A program made the translations under genes and the position numbers. Below are positions 31,201 through 43,924 of a stretch of DNA of 64,000 nucleotides, piece after piece; the stretch's first letter is position 1, and every line of letters starts with the position of its first letter. The notes under the pieces were generated by a model that saw nothing but the letters and a program-made list of their open reading frames with translations, searched no databases and was not told the DNA's origin. The DNA lies in the NCBI GenBank assembly GCA_019915135.1, contig JAHLMK010000001.1, positions 3,534,001 to 3,598,000 on the forward strand. The letters are read 5' to 3'. This DNA comes from Strobilurus pachycystidiatus (taxonomy: Eukaryota > Basidiomycota > Agaricomycetes > Agaricales > Physalacriaceae).

Positions 31201-32779
31201 ATGAGCTTTGTGAAATACTGCAGGATTTTTCACGTTTTGCAACTTTTTTTGCTGCCAACTCTGCTATGGCTGCATCCACACCACACCTCTATATATCTGC
31301 TATGTCAATTTATGACAGAGATTCAATATTCATTCAATACTGGAAGCAAAAATTCTCTGGGGTACCTATACTTAGGGGAAAGAGAACACGAGATGCAGTA
31401 ATCATGGTACTCAAAGGTCACCAGGCCTCATTCTCACATGATGGCAAGCATATTGTTTCTGTATCTTTGGACAACATAGTGCGTGTGTGGGACGTGGACA
31501 CAGGCAACGAGGTAGCTAAGCTAGAAGGTCACACTTCTTATGTCAATACAGTGTCATTCTCATTAGATGGCAAGCATGTTGTTTCTGCATCTTGCGACTG
31601 CACAGTGCGTGTGTGGGACATAGAGATGGGCAGTGAGGTGGCTAAACTGAAGGGTCATACTTCTCAAGTTAATACCGCATCATTCTCATCTGATGGCAAG
31701 CATATTGTTTCTGCATCTTATGACCACACAGTGCATGTGTGGGATGTGGAGACGGGCAATAAGGTAGCTAAGTTGCAGGGCCACACTTCCTTTATCAACA
31801 CTGTGTCGTTCTCACCTGATGGCAAGCATGTTGTTTCTGCATCTTCAGATCGCACATTGCGTGTGTGGGATGTGGAGACTGAGAGTGAAGTGGCTAAATT
31901 GAAGGGTCACCCTGGCAGTGTTATGACTGCATCATTCTCACCTGATGGCAAGCATGTTGTTTCTACATCTTGGGACAATACAGTGTGCGTGTGGGATGTG
32001 GAGACAAGCAGTGAGGTGGCTCAGCTGAAGGGTCATCCTTCTGGTGTCAGGACTGCATCATTCTCTCCTGATGGCAAGTATGTTGTTTCTGCATCTCTTA
32101 ATGATTACACAGTGCGTGTGTGGAACATAGAAGCAGGTAGCAAAGTGACTAAGCTGAAGGGTCACACTTCTTTTGTCAAAACTGTGTCATTCTCACCTAA
32201 TGGCAAATATGTTGTTTCTGCATCTATGGACAATACAGTGCGTGTATGGAATGTAGTGACAGGCAGCGAGGTGGCTAAGTTAGAGGGTCACACTGACAGT
32301 GTCAGCACTGCATCATTCTCACCTGACGGAAAGTATGTTGTTTCTGCATCTGATGATCACACTGTGCGTGTGTGGGACATGGAGGCAGGTAGAGCCATGG
32401 CTAAGTTGACTGGTCACACTTTTGAGGATAATATGGTGTTATTCTGGCAAAATGACAGTGAAGTTGGAAATATTCCATCAGATGCCAGTATGCAGGTATG
32501 TATCTTTATTGATTTAATATAATATATTTCAATTTAACTGAATCTCTATTTTGTGCTCAGCTTCAGAAGTTGTCAGGCAATAAATATTTAAATTGGACTG
32601 TTCAGAACGACTGGATTATTTCGAGTGAAGGAAAGAGATTGATGTGGGTGTCTAAATCTCTTCAAAGGATTTTATGCTGGGGATATTATTATCGATTATT
32701 CTCCCGCTTTGGTTGTCTTTTTATTGACTTTTCGAACACACACATCGGAGAAGATTGGGCACAAATTCATACTGAATGA
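28239..32779 (+). CDS. NACHT-WD40 protein (fungal NLR-like)
   Basis: Model join(28239..28530,28583..28651,28706..28747,28820..29043,29093..29211,29266..29404,29463..29519,29571..32495,32561..32779), 1361 residues. A basic Ser/Pro-rich start is followed by a helical domain (GGKLVWESFCTVLKVATEAA ... TIKTILQRIDNLLHKI). The NACHT has Walker A (LNGLAGTGKST, near residue 370) and Walker B (LLVVVDALDELD, near 470). About eight WD40 repeats span residues 930-1270, and the ending (DWIISSEGKRLMWV) is typical of basidiomycete HET-E-like proteins. Such proteins work as intracellular sensors in heterokaryon incompatibility or defence. The 5' exons are small and GC-richer; the large exon is clearly AT-richer. 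Confidence 0.9.
31416..32440 (+). repeat. tandem WD40-coding repeats, about 126 bp unit
   Basis: Eight successive units share near-identical DNA around GATGGCAAGCATGTTGTTTC and GTGCGTGTGTGGGA. The first unit lacks several codons after GHQ. High similarity between units points to recent amplification or gene conversion, as known for fungal NLR repeats under diversification. Confidence 0.85.
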
Positions 32780-32939
32780 TATGTTCTAACTTCTAACTTC
32801 TTGATCTTATTTACTTTAATATATTACTTGAGCTTCAAAGTTCCTTTTTTACAATTTGTTGAATTGGGATTACTTTACAGTGATCTTAGCATATGTTTTG
32901 TCTTAATACTTGTTTAAGTCTTTGAATGCAATCTTTATT

Positions 32940-33190
32940 TAAACTTACGTCCCAGATCATTCTGATTATCATTCCGCCAGTGACAATGGCATGTGCCAAG
33001 TGGACAGCTCTGCCCCAATCCCCCAGAAATCACCAGCAACTACTTAGACAACGGCAGTCTCTATATTCTCAACATTCTTGGAGTTTTTGGTAAGTATGCC
33101 GGCCTCATTGGTATTTTCTTATCCTGCAGCATTGCGCTGCATCTGGAAAGACCTTTTGGCTACATAGCACTCTGGTACTGCATGTAGTAG
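32940..33190 (+). pseudogene. relic of a metallo-beta-lactamase gene
   Basis: YLDNGSLYILN aligns with YFGDGSLYILD of the intact lactamase gene at 46.7-47.8 kb, including about 20 nearly identical bases. The relic keeps an intron-like GTAAGT...CCTGCAG at the same place, followed by the same CATTGC exon start. Downstream similarity is lost. It lies just after the NACHT gene in AT-rich DNA. Confidence 0.5.
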
Positions 33191-34205
33191 TTGGTGACTA
33201 CCAGAGCTATCGATTGTCTATAAAATACTATAGTCCTGAGAATTACATGCAAGAAACAGGCAAGAAAGACACCATAGTGTCGTAGTGTTTGTAGTGCCGT
33301 AGTGTCCATAGTAATGCTATAGCCCAGTTCCTTCCACCCTATGATCACCACAAATTGGAGTTTTGATGCTCCTTGAGAGTTCTTGAGGTCTGATTCACAT
33401 GGCCAGTCACCGAGACACATATAAGACTTGATGTATCTCACTTGTCCTTTTTCAAACCAAGTTGTCTGTACCGGGCAATAAGGCAGCATGGCATGTACAG
33501 CAGATACTTGTTACACGCACCGGCTACTAGATGATATTGAGCAGGTTCCCTCATACTTTTGGCCAGCACCATGACCTTCTGCGACCTGTACCACAGTACA
33601 TAGCACCGTCCTAGTAATAAGTACCTTTACATTGTCCAACCTCAGGAGTCAGTGTTGTATATGCCGAATGGAATTGCTGCTTGACACTCTTATTTCTGCT
33701 AAAGATAGAAAACATTCTTTGGAGAGCCATGTCCTGGGCCCCCTGGGGTATAAAGAGTAGAGAGGCAAAGTGTCCGTGCGCGCTGCTCTGGTGCCGTGTT
33801 TTCAATATCAAATTGTCCCACCACTCTAGTTCTGGCCAGGCACCATAGCAATTTGTACAGTAGGATTTTCTGGCCTATGTAGCAGTACATAACGGGGGGT
33901 AATCTACTCGGACTATAGATGCTATCATTCTATCAGAATCTACTGTAGTACTACGTAGAACATTTGCATTTTCCTGATGCTAGACATATCTATAATCTCA
34001 ATGCTCATGTGTGTAATAGAAGACACATTTGTTACTAAGTTCCTATTCTTTGTTTAGATCTCCTAGTTGGCGACCACTGCCACCACGTCAAAAGTCTTTG
34101 ACCATCAAAAGTTACTGTATGCTGTTATGTTGCTTTGTCTCACAATGGGAGGGTGATGGCAAAGTTGAATTCCAACTCTGGCGCCAACGCGGACACAGGT
34201 ACAAC
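33191..34205. other. AT-rich gene-free DNA
   Basis: No supported gene, RNA or repeat. Frequent short runs such as GTAGTG/CATAGTG near 33270-33320. Confidence 0.5.
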
Positions 34206-34212
34206 AGGAAAC

Positions 34213-34870
34213 TTGGTCGGGATTTGACCGACAAGATTAGCACCTAGCTGATTTGATCACGACGAAATTAGCACCTAGCTTATTTGGTCGGATATTGATT
34301 TACGAGAGAGTCGCCTGTCTTGTTTGGTCGGAAATCATTGACAAGATTTTTGCCTGGTCCAAAGATAATTGAATGACAAGAAACTCTTACAGATGTCTGA
34401 TTATCTAGTTCCAAGGTCTGCCTCTTCTTTTGTACAGCGAAGTACTGTATCCTTAATCTTATCCAAACAATATAATCAACAAACATAACCTGACTGTTGT
34501 CTTTGGTCTCTTGTGCAAGACAAAGGGTGTTTGGAAGTATCTGTGTCCCGGAGACTAGCAAGACAGGAGGGTCTCCGAGGGTCAAAATTGGTGCGACAAG
34601 AACTTGCTGTGGCCGGGTGAAAATTGATAAATTGTGATAATTATTTGTATGTGTTGTATTGTACTACTATAATTGTAGAAAGGATCCGGAAATTCACACG
34701 TCAAACAGAGGATCTGGTCAAAAAATCCAACCGGACAAGCAAGGGGATTATTTGGTCAAAGGCATATCCGACCGAGAGAGCAAGTGGTGAGGCTGGTAAA
34801 CTTGATATCCGACCAAACTAACGGGTGGCGTATCTGGTCGGTGTCATACCGACCAAAGAGGCGGGTTGTC
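34213..34870. repeat. fold-back array of GGTCGG/CCGACC motifs
   Basis: The left arm (34213-34345) has repeated TTTGGTCGG with spacers of 35-45 bp. The right arm (34705-34870) has the same motif mostly in inverted orientation (ATCCGACC, CCGACCAAA). The centre is unrelated. The pattern is that of subterminal repeats in a large DNA transposon or a fold-back element. No transposase was seen. Confidence 0.5.
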
Positions 34871-36170
34871 AATCTCGTTGTCAATAATGACCAGGTTTTC
34901 ATTCGGTGCCTGTGCCCGCGGCTGCGCTGGAACATGTGGCGGAGTTGGAATGCAACTATGCCACAACATTGCACAATGACAAGGTAGTGCTGGCATCAAC
35001 AACTGTGACAAAGATCTCTGAGCTGGATGCGCATGCAAACTATTCCCTTGCTGGGCAAGGGCTTTTCCGGTGGCTTAATTGACTGATTTTTTTGTATCGT
35101 GTACACAAGCGTAAACAGATCAGATTAAGTTATCTAAGATCTTGGCACAGCATTGCACATTGCATCACGGTTCACCCTTGGTTCATCCCTTCAATCCTTC
35201 TCGAGCACCTAATACTGATACAGCGACAGTGCTCTGTCTGAATGCGATAGATCTAACCAGTACCACCGCATTGGGAAAAATATTCAACAATGCACAATGC
35301 CTCCGATACTAAGGCAAACTTAGCCCGCCACAGACAATAGTAGACTCCGAGGACCTTGCCGGGGAACTGCTCACTGCCGCGAGTGACGAGTCACGCTAGA
35401 AAGCCAGGTCAGAAAGCACGGGCAGGACCAACATGACACGTATGACATTGACAGAAGTCTTCGCCTCGTGAAAGTAGCTTGCGCGACTGGGACATTACCT
35501 GACATCTACGTAGGCACCCTTCAACCTCTGCCAGATTCTGCAACTAACATCTCGTCATTCCCGACCGTCTTCTGCAATCAAAGAACTAACCTCCCTGCGA
35601 CAATCTAGTGCCTTGAGCTCAAGCATGGGGAGGTCCATTCATTGGACTGAGTGCGGCTTCCTCACCACCCATTAGCTCTCACGTCGCCGCTGTAGTGCTT
35701 CCGACATCAATCATGGAAGCCTCTAGTGTTGAGGCAGGAAGGAGGACAATTTAAAATGATGCACTTGCCGGTCTTGTCCAATTTCATGTATTCAACATGA
35801 CATCAACCAACACAAAGATGCTAAGAATTTCAAGAGAAGACGTGAGAATCAATTTTTCTTACCTTCGAAGTCATAAGACATTTGGTGACGGTGACAATGG
35901 GCTGAGAATCAGTGAGGGTGTGGGAAGTTGGCGCTAACTGCCAGTAGCAACGAAAGCCTGAGCACACGAGAGCGACGCAGTCTAGCTGAGTCAAGGACAC
36001 TCCATCACCTACCCTCCGTCACTCAATACACAACGTGAGATATTAGATAGATTCTGATAGATCCTCAGAATATGCTGCGTGTTGTTCATCTCCCTGCTAT
36101 GCTGTATACAATCACCATTCTGACCCAGCAAGGGTTGCGCCGACGTCAGTCGGCACTTCGCCAGTATTCA
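34871..36170. other. gene-free region
   Basis: About 1.3 kb without a supported ORF, repeat or RNA gene. Confidence 0.5.
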
Positions 36171-36721
36171 CACCGGGGGCAAAAGGTGCCGCACCACGGC
36201 TCTGGTGCGTTAAACGCACCAGAGTTTCATCGACGTGTTGTGCCGGACTGCCCCGGATCATCGGACCGGGTCTATCTTCTCACAGTCTCAATTTACCAAG
36301 ATTGACGTTTTCCATGGTCTTGCGGCCTGATGTATGAGATAAAACTTACACGCACATGTAGTTGTATTCAATGTATCCAAGTTGCAAAATTTATCTGATG
36401 CTTTTTTATCTGCTTAAAATGAGCCAGAACCGACAAAACACGGGCTGGTGACCCATGGTTCGGGCGCAAAGCGGAGAAAATGCCATTAGCTGTAGGTTAT
36501 AAGCAGAAATTGTTAGATACAATTATAGATACTACTAGTGCCATACAATTGGATGTGTTTTTAAACTTCATTACGCTTGCGCAGGCTCTGAAAAGCTAAC
36601 AGACATCTAAAACCACCCGGTCCGGACCATCCGACACCTGATGCATGTGATAAAACGGTTCATCAAGTTCTGGTGCGTTTAACGCACCAGAAACATGGTG
36701 CGGTGCATACTGCCCCCGGTG
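36171..36721. mobile_element. CACTA-like MITE with palindromic termini
   Basis: Terminal inverted repeats of about 60 bp, imperfect, start CACCGGGGGCA on both ends. Each contains an 11 bp-arm palindrome (TCTGGTGCGTT, A, AACGCACCAGA). A 3 bp direct repeat TCA flanks the 551 bp unit (36168-36170 and 36722-36724). CAC ends with 3 bp duplications are the hallmark of the CACTA/EnSpm group. No coding capacity. Confidence 0.7.
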
Positions 36722-36825
36722 TCAGGTGTGATGACATTGTTAGCCCATGGCTCGTTGCTGACGGGTGTCATAAGTGTCCAATAGCATTGTGTTACTAACT
36801 GTACTCGTTCATGTATATCTTACAT

Positions 36826-37929
<1,104 letters not shown>

Positions 37930-38021
37930 GAGAAAGCCCAAGTCGGAATTGCAAAAGTTATTTACCAACAAATACATAATTAATTAACCCCGAAACTACA
38001 GTAAATCTCTTGCTTCCCGCC

Positions 38022-38450
38022 ATGTCGTGGATCCAGAAGCGCTGCATCTCGTCGTCGCCGTACGGGCGGACCCACGTCTGGAAGAAGCGTGCCACGCTCA
38101 TCCCCAACCCCGTCGTCCCCAAATTCCCGCAGCGCGTCATTCTGTCCAACGGTGCCTCCTTCACCCACTTTACAACCTCGCCCCGGTCCCTCCTGCGCAT
38201 CACCCGCGATACAACAAACAACCCAATGTGGAACACGTATCTCTGGGCAGACGACGGCGCCATGGAGGACGAGGCCAACACCACTGGGCGCCTGGGACGA
38301 TTCAACAGACGGTTCGAGGGTGTCGGAGGCGTTGGCAAGGGCGGCGAGAAGAGCGTGGAGTGGATGTCTGGTGTCGAGGACAGCCAAGGCCAGCTGGTAG
38401 ATCAAAACGCATACTTGAAGAAGAAGGGCGTCAAGGGCAAGAAAAAGTAG
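38022..38450 (+). CDS. MRPL36: mitochondrial ribosomal protein bL31m
   Basis: 142 residues, no intron, ATG in CCGCCATGTCG context. KFPQRVILSNGASFTHFTTS and ITRDTTNNPMWN match the fungal bL31m/YmL36 family of the large mitoribosomal subunit. The C-terminus is Lys-rich (LKKKGVKGKKK). The upstream neighbour runs divergently from a 92 bp spacer, and the next plus-strand gene is another mitochondrial protein. Confidence 0.82.
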   Translation: MSWIQKRCISSSPYGRTHVWKKRATLIPNPVVPKFPQRVILSNGASFTHFTTSPRSLLRITRDTTNNPMWNTYLWADDGAMEDEANTTGRLGRFNRRFEGVGGVGKGGEKSVEWMSGVEDSQGQLVDQNAYLKKKGVKGKKK

Positions 38451-38647
38451 TTGCGTCCTGGTACGTGCACACTTTCCATCTACCTACAGTGTCCTCTAAC
38501 TCGCCACAGTGCCATACCCGTATTCATTCCGCTATTTTATTCATCCAATAAAAGTATTAATCCACTATCGCAATCCCGAGAGATGTCCAACTTTCCCGAT
38601 GACAAACATCCGTCCACATCTGTCTCACCCTAACCACCACCACCACC

Positions 38648-39165
38648 ATGGCCTCCATTAACCGTGTGGCGCGTTTGTCTTTCCGCTCTTTCAGGCTCTT
38701 CTCCTCGAGCTCTGCCGCCCGCGCAGACCCATGGCCGCTTCCTCACACAGCCGAGCACATAGAAAACACAAAAACACCAGAAGACATGCCCCGCCTCCCA
38801 CCCCTTCCCAGACCAAACGAATCCATCGACGTCATGCGCGCACGCCTCGTCTATCAATCGCGAAAGCGCGGCACGTTGGAGAGCGACCTGTTGCTCAGCA
38901 CCTTCGCGAGGGACCAGCTCGGCTCTATGACCGAAGCAGAGCTGCGAGAGTACGACAAGGTACTTCTGTCCCCACAAAGCCTGGCGTTTTCACCCTCATC
39001 TGCTCCTGTTTGTAGATGCTCGACGAACCGGATTGGGACATTTACTACTGGGCGACGGGCAAGCGTACACCTCCCGAACGCTGGACAAACTCTGTCATTT
39101 TGGAGAAACTCGCGGTGCATGCGAAGAACGAGGGAAAGGTCGTTAGGCGCATGCCAGCGCTGTAG
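38648..39165 (+). CDS. SDHAF2: succinate dehydrogenase assembly factor 2
   Basis: Model join(38648..38959,39016..39165), 153 residues. An Arg/Ser-rich mitochondrial presequence ([20 protein letters not shown]) precedes [19 protein letters not shown] and [14 protein letters not shown], the signatures of SDHAF2/Sdh5, which promotes flavinylation of the SDH catalytic subunit in the matrix. Length fits the family. Confidence 0.93.
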
Positions 39166-39373
39166 ATTACTGCATATTATCGAGTAGCTCTTGCGCCACG
39201 CCAACAACACTGGCCGTCGGAATCATGATATAGTGTGATGCAACTGTTAGCGACAGACATACTCCAGTATTATCGCGCGTGGACTACCCAGACACCCTTT
39301 TCATGATGAACAGAGTAACATGTGAACAAAAGACAGATACAAGATACATCCAGACTAAACCACTTGTAGGCAC

Positions 39374-41006
39374 TCAGCGAGATTGTTCTGCATACACCTA
39401 GACACCATATCAGTCAGTGTTAGCTGCGAAAGTATTGCGTTGCTTTACCTTGATAGTTTTGTCTGCTCCGCCAGTAATCAACCTCGTTCCCGTCATATCG
39501 AACGTCGAACAGAAGACACCTGCCTCAGCCTCCAAAGAACCGGGCTGTGGCAAATCCTCCATATTCTGGAACGGCACACCGGTATCGTAGTCCCAGAGAG
39601 TGAGAGAACCGTTATCACCTTCGATTGAGATGCATAAGAATGTGTGAAAGCGCAAGACAAGATGTCGACGTACCGCCCGAGAAGAACACCCCCTCCGCAT
39701 TGACCGCCAGCGTGTTGATGATCGCATTATGGCCACTGAAGTTGAAGACAAAGTTACCTTCGGGGCACTTCCACTTCTTGATATTGTTTCCCCCGGCGGA
39801 CCCAGACGCGAAGGAATACTCCGTGGGATGAATGGCTAGCGATCGTATAGATTTCTTGTGATGGGTGAGAGTGACGAGGGTCTTTCCGGCAGCGAGGTCC
39901 CATAGTCTATTGCGAACAGAGTTTTCAGGAAATCCGCGCACGACGAGGGAAACAAGGACTCACCTGACAGTTGAGTCCATACTACCAGTGATGACCTGGG
40001 GGTCTGAATCTTGGCACTTCACATCCGCGACCGTAGCCGTGTGCCCAGACAAGACATGTATCTGTGCTTTTGTCCGCATATCCCAAACACGCGCCGAGGC
40101 GTCGCGGCCGGACGTCACCAGTACGTCAAGCGTCGGATGCAGAGCCAGAGAGTATACGCCCGAAAGATGCCCATGGTAGTGGCGAATGACTTTGTTTGCT
40201 TCCAAGTCCCAACATTTGACCATCTACAGACAGGTCTTCAGCGATGGGCAAGCCAGACAGAAGAAGCGGCCGTACCTTGTCCTCTCCACACGAGAAGAGA
40301 TACGGATGTCTTGAAGACACCGCAAGCCCGCGGACCGTAGAGATGTGACCCGTAAGTGACAGCTTCAGCTCGCCCGACGCGAGGTCCCAAATTTTTATGA
40401 CACGATCTCCGGCGCCTGTGGCGAACCACTGGTTGCCTGGCTCCACTGCGACACTGCGTACCCATCCCAAGTGGCCCGAGATGACACGAACGAGCTTCCA
40501 AGGCGCATGATATGTAGGCTTGACGGTCCTCGTCGTCTTGTGCAGTGTGAGCGCCTGCGACAGCTTGGAGGAAGATGCAAAGGTCGACGGCTGGGAGACG
40601 GGCGTGTTGTCAATCTGGGATATCATGCTTGATGTCTGCGCGGCGACTGACGAGGCTGCAACACGGGTTGAGTTAGTACTGCAGATGCACATCGAGAATA
40701 TGTGGACTTACGTCCGGCCGTTATCATTTTGCGGTCCTGCTTTGGTCTCGAGGGGCCTTGCTGTGAGACAAGTGCAGTTGGGAGCTCCCGGAAGTCGCGA
40801 TATTCGTCGTACATCTTGACAGCAAGTTTTAGACGAGCGCTAAGTAAGAGCAATGTAAGAGAGTTATATGCTTTCATAGGGCATAAAACATGCCTCTTCT
40901 CCTCATCCTTGAGCCCGTCATCGGGACTAGATGTAAATACATCGCGTGTACGCTTTCCATGCCGCGTAAAGAGAGTCTCGAGCGGAGGGAGCGCAGCCGT
41001 GGTCAT
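39374..41006 (-). CDS. PRP46: pre-mRNA-splicing WD40 protein Prp46/PLRG1
   Basis: Model complement(join(39374..39397,39449..39618,39674..39906,39964..40223,40276..40655,40712..40839,40894..41006)), 435 residues. Seven WD40 repeats begin after a 130-residue N-terminal part: [36 protein letters not shown] and DDVE-free blade ends as in PLRG1, ending [15 protein letters not shown]. It is a core component of the Prp19/NTC complex. The first intron (40840-40893) appears to be GC-AG (GCATGT). It is 54 nt and stop-free, so retention would only add 18 residues. The last coding exon is 24 nt. Confidence 0.93.
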
Positions 41007-41065
41007 GGTTGAAGGCAAAGGGTCAATGCTTTCGTAATCAGCCTCAATCCTTGCCCTCAACGATC
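41007..41065. promoter_or_regulatory. 59 bp bidirectional promoter between PRP46 and DHX35
   Basis: The two start codons face away from each other with 59 bp between them. No TATA box was seen. Leaders must be very short or the transcription units must overlap. Confidence 0.6.
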
Positions 41066-43924
41066 ATGTCCCTCAAGTTCTGGAAACCTGGCACCGCCGA
41101 ACCAGGCAGCACACTCGACAGAGCGACGGCGGCGGAAGGCAATGTCGTCTCGTCGTCGCCATACACATCCATGTCGCTGTCCAGCCAGCGGGAACGCCTC
41201 CCCATCTTCAAGCATCGTATGTCCAACGGACCCTACTTTTCTAGCGCTGCTCACCTTTGGATCAGGCGAAAAGCTACTATATTGCATTGAGAAGCACGGC
41301 GTGACTATTGTCGTAGGACAGACTGGATGCGGCAAAACTACTCGTCGGTAATTGTCTCTTTCCGCACTCCTTCGTTTCTGACGCGTCCTAGAGCTTCCAC
41401 AATATCTCTACGAAGCTGGATGGGCCGCCGAAGGGAATCTCATTGCCTGCACGCAGCCTCGCCGTGTCGCGGCCACCTCTGTTGCTGCTCGCGTTGCCAC
41501 AGAAGTCGGGACCGTCCTGGGAGATGAAGTGCGCACCAGTCAGATATTCACTCTCCGCGTCTAACAAATATGCAGGTCGGATATACCATACGTTTTGAGG
41601 ATCTCAGCGACAAAGAGCGCACCAGGATCCTCTACATGACGGATGGTATGTTGTTTCGCGAGACGCTTGTCGATCCGCTTTTGACGCGTTACAGCGTCAT
41701 CATGGTTCGTCCAGCTTTCGTTTCAGTCAACGGACATCTCCCGATGACCCCTTCAGATTGACGAGGCGCACGAACGCAGCGTGTACACTGATTTGCTACT
41801 CGGCATTCTCAAAAAGTGAGTATGTATCCGGGCTATACTGCAAGTTACTAACTCTCTTCTCGACAGAATTCGTCGGAAACGCCCAAGTCTGAGAATAATC
41901 GTCTCCTCGGCCACGCTGGATGCTACGTATTTCCTGGATTACTTTACTGCCGGTAACTCATCCGACGAGGCCACCATTGTCAGTCTGGAAGGTCGAATGT
42001 ATCCGGTGGACGTCGCGTATGCAGAGCAGCCACAACCAGACTATGTTCGTGCCGCTGCTGAAGCTGCCTATAACATCAACCTTCAGGTGGGGTTTCACTA
42101 CCTGTTCCATTTCTGCTCTAACTATTGCAGCCTGTACCAGGAGATATTCTCATCTTCCTCACTGGACGAGAAGAAATCGAACAATGTCTAGATGCCATGT
42201 CAGATCTGCTCGTTTCGTAGGTGTCGCTCTTCAAGCAACATCTTGTGATCTGATCTTATCCTCATTCGATAGCCTTCCTCGTTCCGCAAAGAAGCTCGTA
42301 CCTTTAGCATTACATGCCGGGCTCACGACTGAAGAGCAGCTCCGTGTCTTCGAGACTCCGGAGCAAGGTTCACGAAAAGTAATCGTGTCTACCAATATAG
42401 CCGAGGTAGGCGTGTTCCTCTCGTTCTGAGATATCATTTGACATCTACTCGATAGGCCAGTGTCACCATTGAAGGCATTAAGTTTGTCATTGATTGCGGA
42501 TTCGTCAAGGTTCGTAGTTCTGGCAAACTAGCATGGTTCTTCTCGATAACCATACCCAGATTCGAACTTATAACCCTTCCACCGGTCTTTCCACTTTAGC
42601 AACAGTACCAACGTCAGTGGCATCGGCCACACAGCGTGCTGGACGGGCGGGACGTACTTCGCCAGGAATCTGTTACCGACTGTATCCCATGACGGCTTTT
42701 GAGGCGCTCCCTCGGTCAATGCCCCCTGAAATTACGCGGACGGATATGACCACGCCCATTCTCCAGCTGAAGTCTCTGGGTATCGATGATTTAATGAAGT
42801 TTGAATGGGTAACCGCGCCGCCGGCGGAGTGTGTTCTGCGAGCCCTGGAAGGTCTGGTGGCTGCAGGTATGGTGGGCGAAGACGGCCGTCTGACAGTCAT
42901 CGGCGAGCAAGTTGCTGAGTGTCCGGTGGAAGTCGGTGTCGCTCGCATGGTGTGCTAACATTGCGAAACACGACTCCAACATACTGACCTTGCGATATAG
43001 CTATTCCAGTCGAAGGAATACGACTGCGGCGAAGAGATCCTTACGATAGCCGCGATGACTTCTGTGCAGGTGGGTACATTGTACAACTGTAACAAAGTAT
43101 TTGATCAGCTGACTGACATTCCTCAGGACGTCTTTGTTATTCCTGAAGGCGCTCCAGGTGCTCCGGCAGAGTTGGAGCGAAGGAAGTTCACTGCCGAGGA
43201 AGGGGTGTGTATTTTTGTCCTTTCATTAAATGGTCTTGACATAGCCGCTTCCCCTTGATAGGACCATCTCACTCTTTTGAATGGTATGTTACTGCGATCA
43301 AACCTCCCCATCGACCGAACCTTTCGACAGCTTACAATGCGTTTGTTCGTCACGGCAAATCCTCTGGGTGGTGCAAGTCGCATGCATTATCATTCCGAGG
43401 GATGTCGCGAGCCGTCTCAATACGAGCACAACTCAAGAAGTACATGCAAAGATTCAATCTGCCTCTGAATAGTTGTGAAGGCGACGCCAAGAGATTGAGA
43501 CGTTGTCTCGTTAGTGGATATTGGCGTAACGGTGCTCGCTGGATGGCGGATGGAACCTACCGTTCGGTCAGAGGAGATACAGTCGGTCGCCTTCCTCCCT
43601 TGTAAAAAGCCCTACTAAACGTGGCCCTTCAGATTCTTCATACCCATCCCACATCTGTTCTCTTCACAAGAAAGCCCCGAAGCGGCTGGGTTGTGTTTCA
43701 CGAAATGGAAGAAACGAAAAAGACACAGTAAGTTCCATGAGGTCTTCATCACAAGATTAAGCCTGATTTGTGTGATAGAATTCGCATATTGACGGAAATA
43801 GAACCGGACTGGTGCGGCTATCTTGTTGTGTTATATATATTGTCCTCGAATGCTCATGATATGGTCCAGGCTCGTTGAACATGGGTTAGAATACCAGAAC
43901 AAGCGCGGTGGGCCATCGTCTTAA
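41066..43924 (+). CDS. DHX35: DEAH-box RNA helicase DHX35-like
   Basis: Seventeen exons: join(41066..41216,41266..41343,41392..41528,41576..41704,41757..41815,41867..42086,42131..42216,42273..42405,42456..42509,42560..42949,43001..43069,43127..43204,43262..43283,43331..43581,43633..43727,43779..43811,43870..43924), 679 residues. Motif [14 protein letters not shown] in [23 protein letters not shown] and motif [10 protein letters not shown], then the helicase-associated and OB domains ([37 protein letters not shown]) and the ending EIEPDWLVEHG. Length and order match DHX35, found with catalytic spliceosomes. Sixteen introns of 44-59 nt. Confidence 0.93.

Noticed and set aside
33611..33890. Minus-strand ORFs with TPGGPGH suggesting another lactamase relic
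   Set aside because: Only a few residues match and no exon structure or zinc motif is visible.
38027..38551. Overlapping 174-codon ORF in the bL31m gene
   Set aside because: Wrong frame; the family signature is in the frame starting at 38022.
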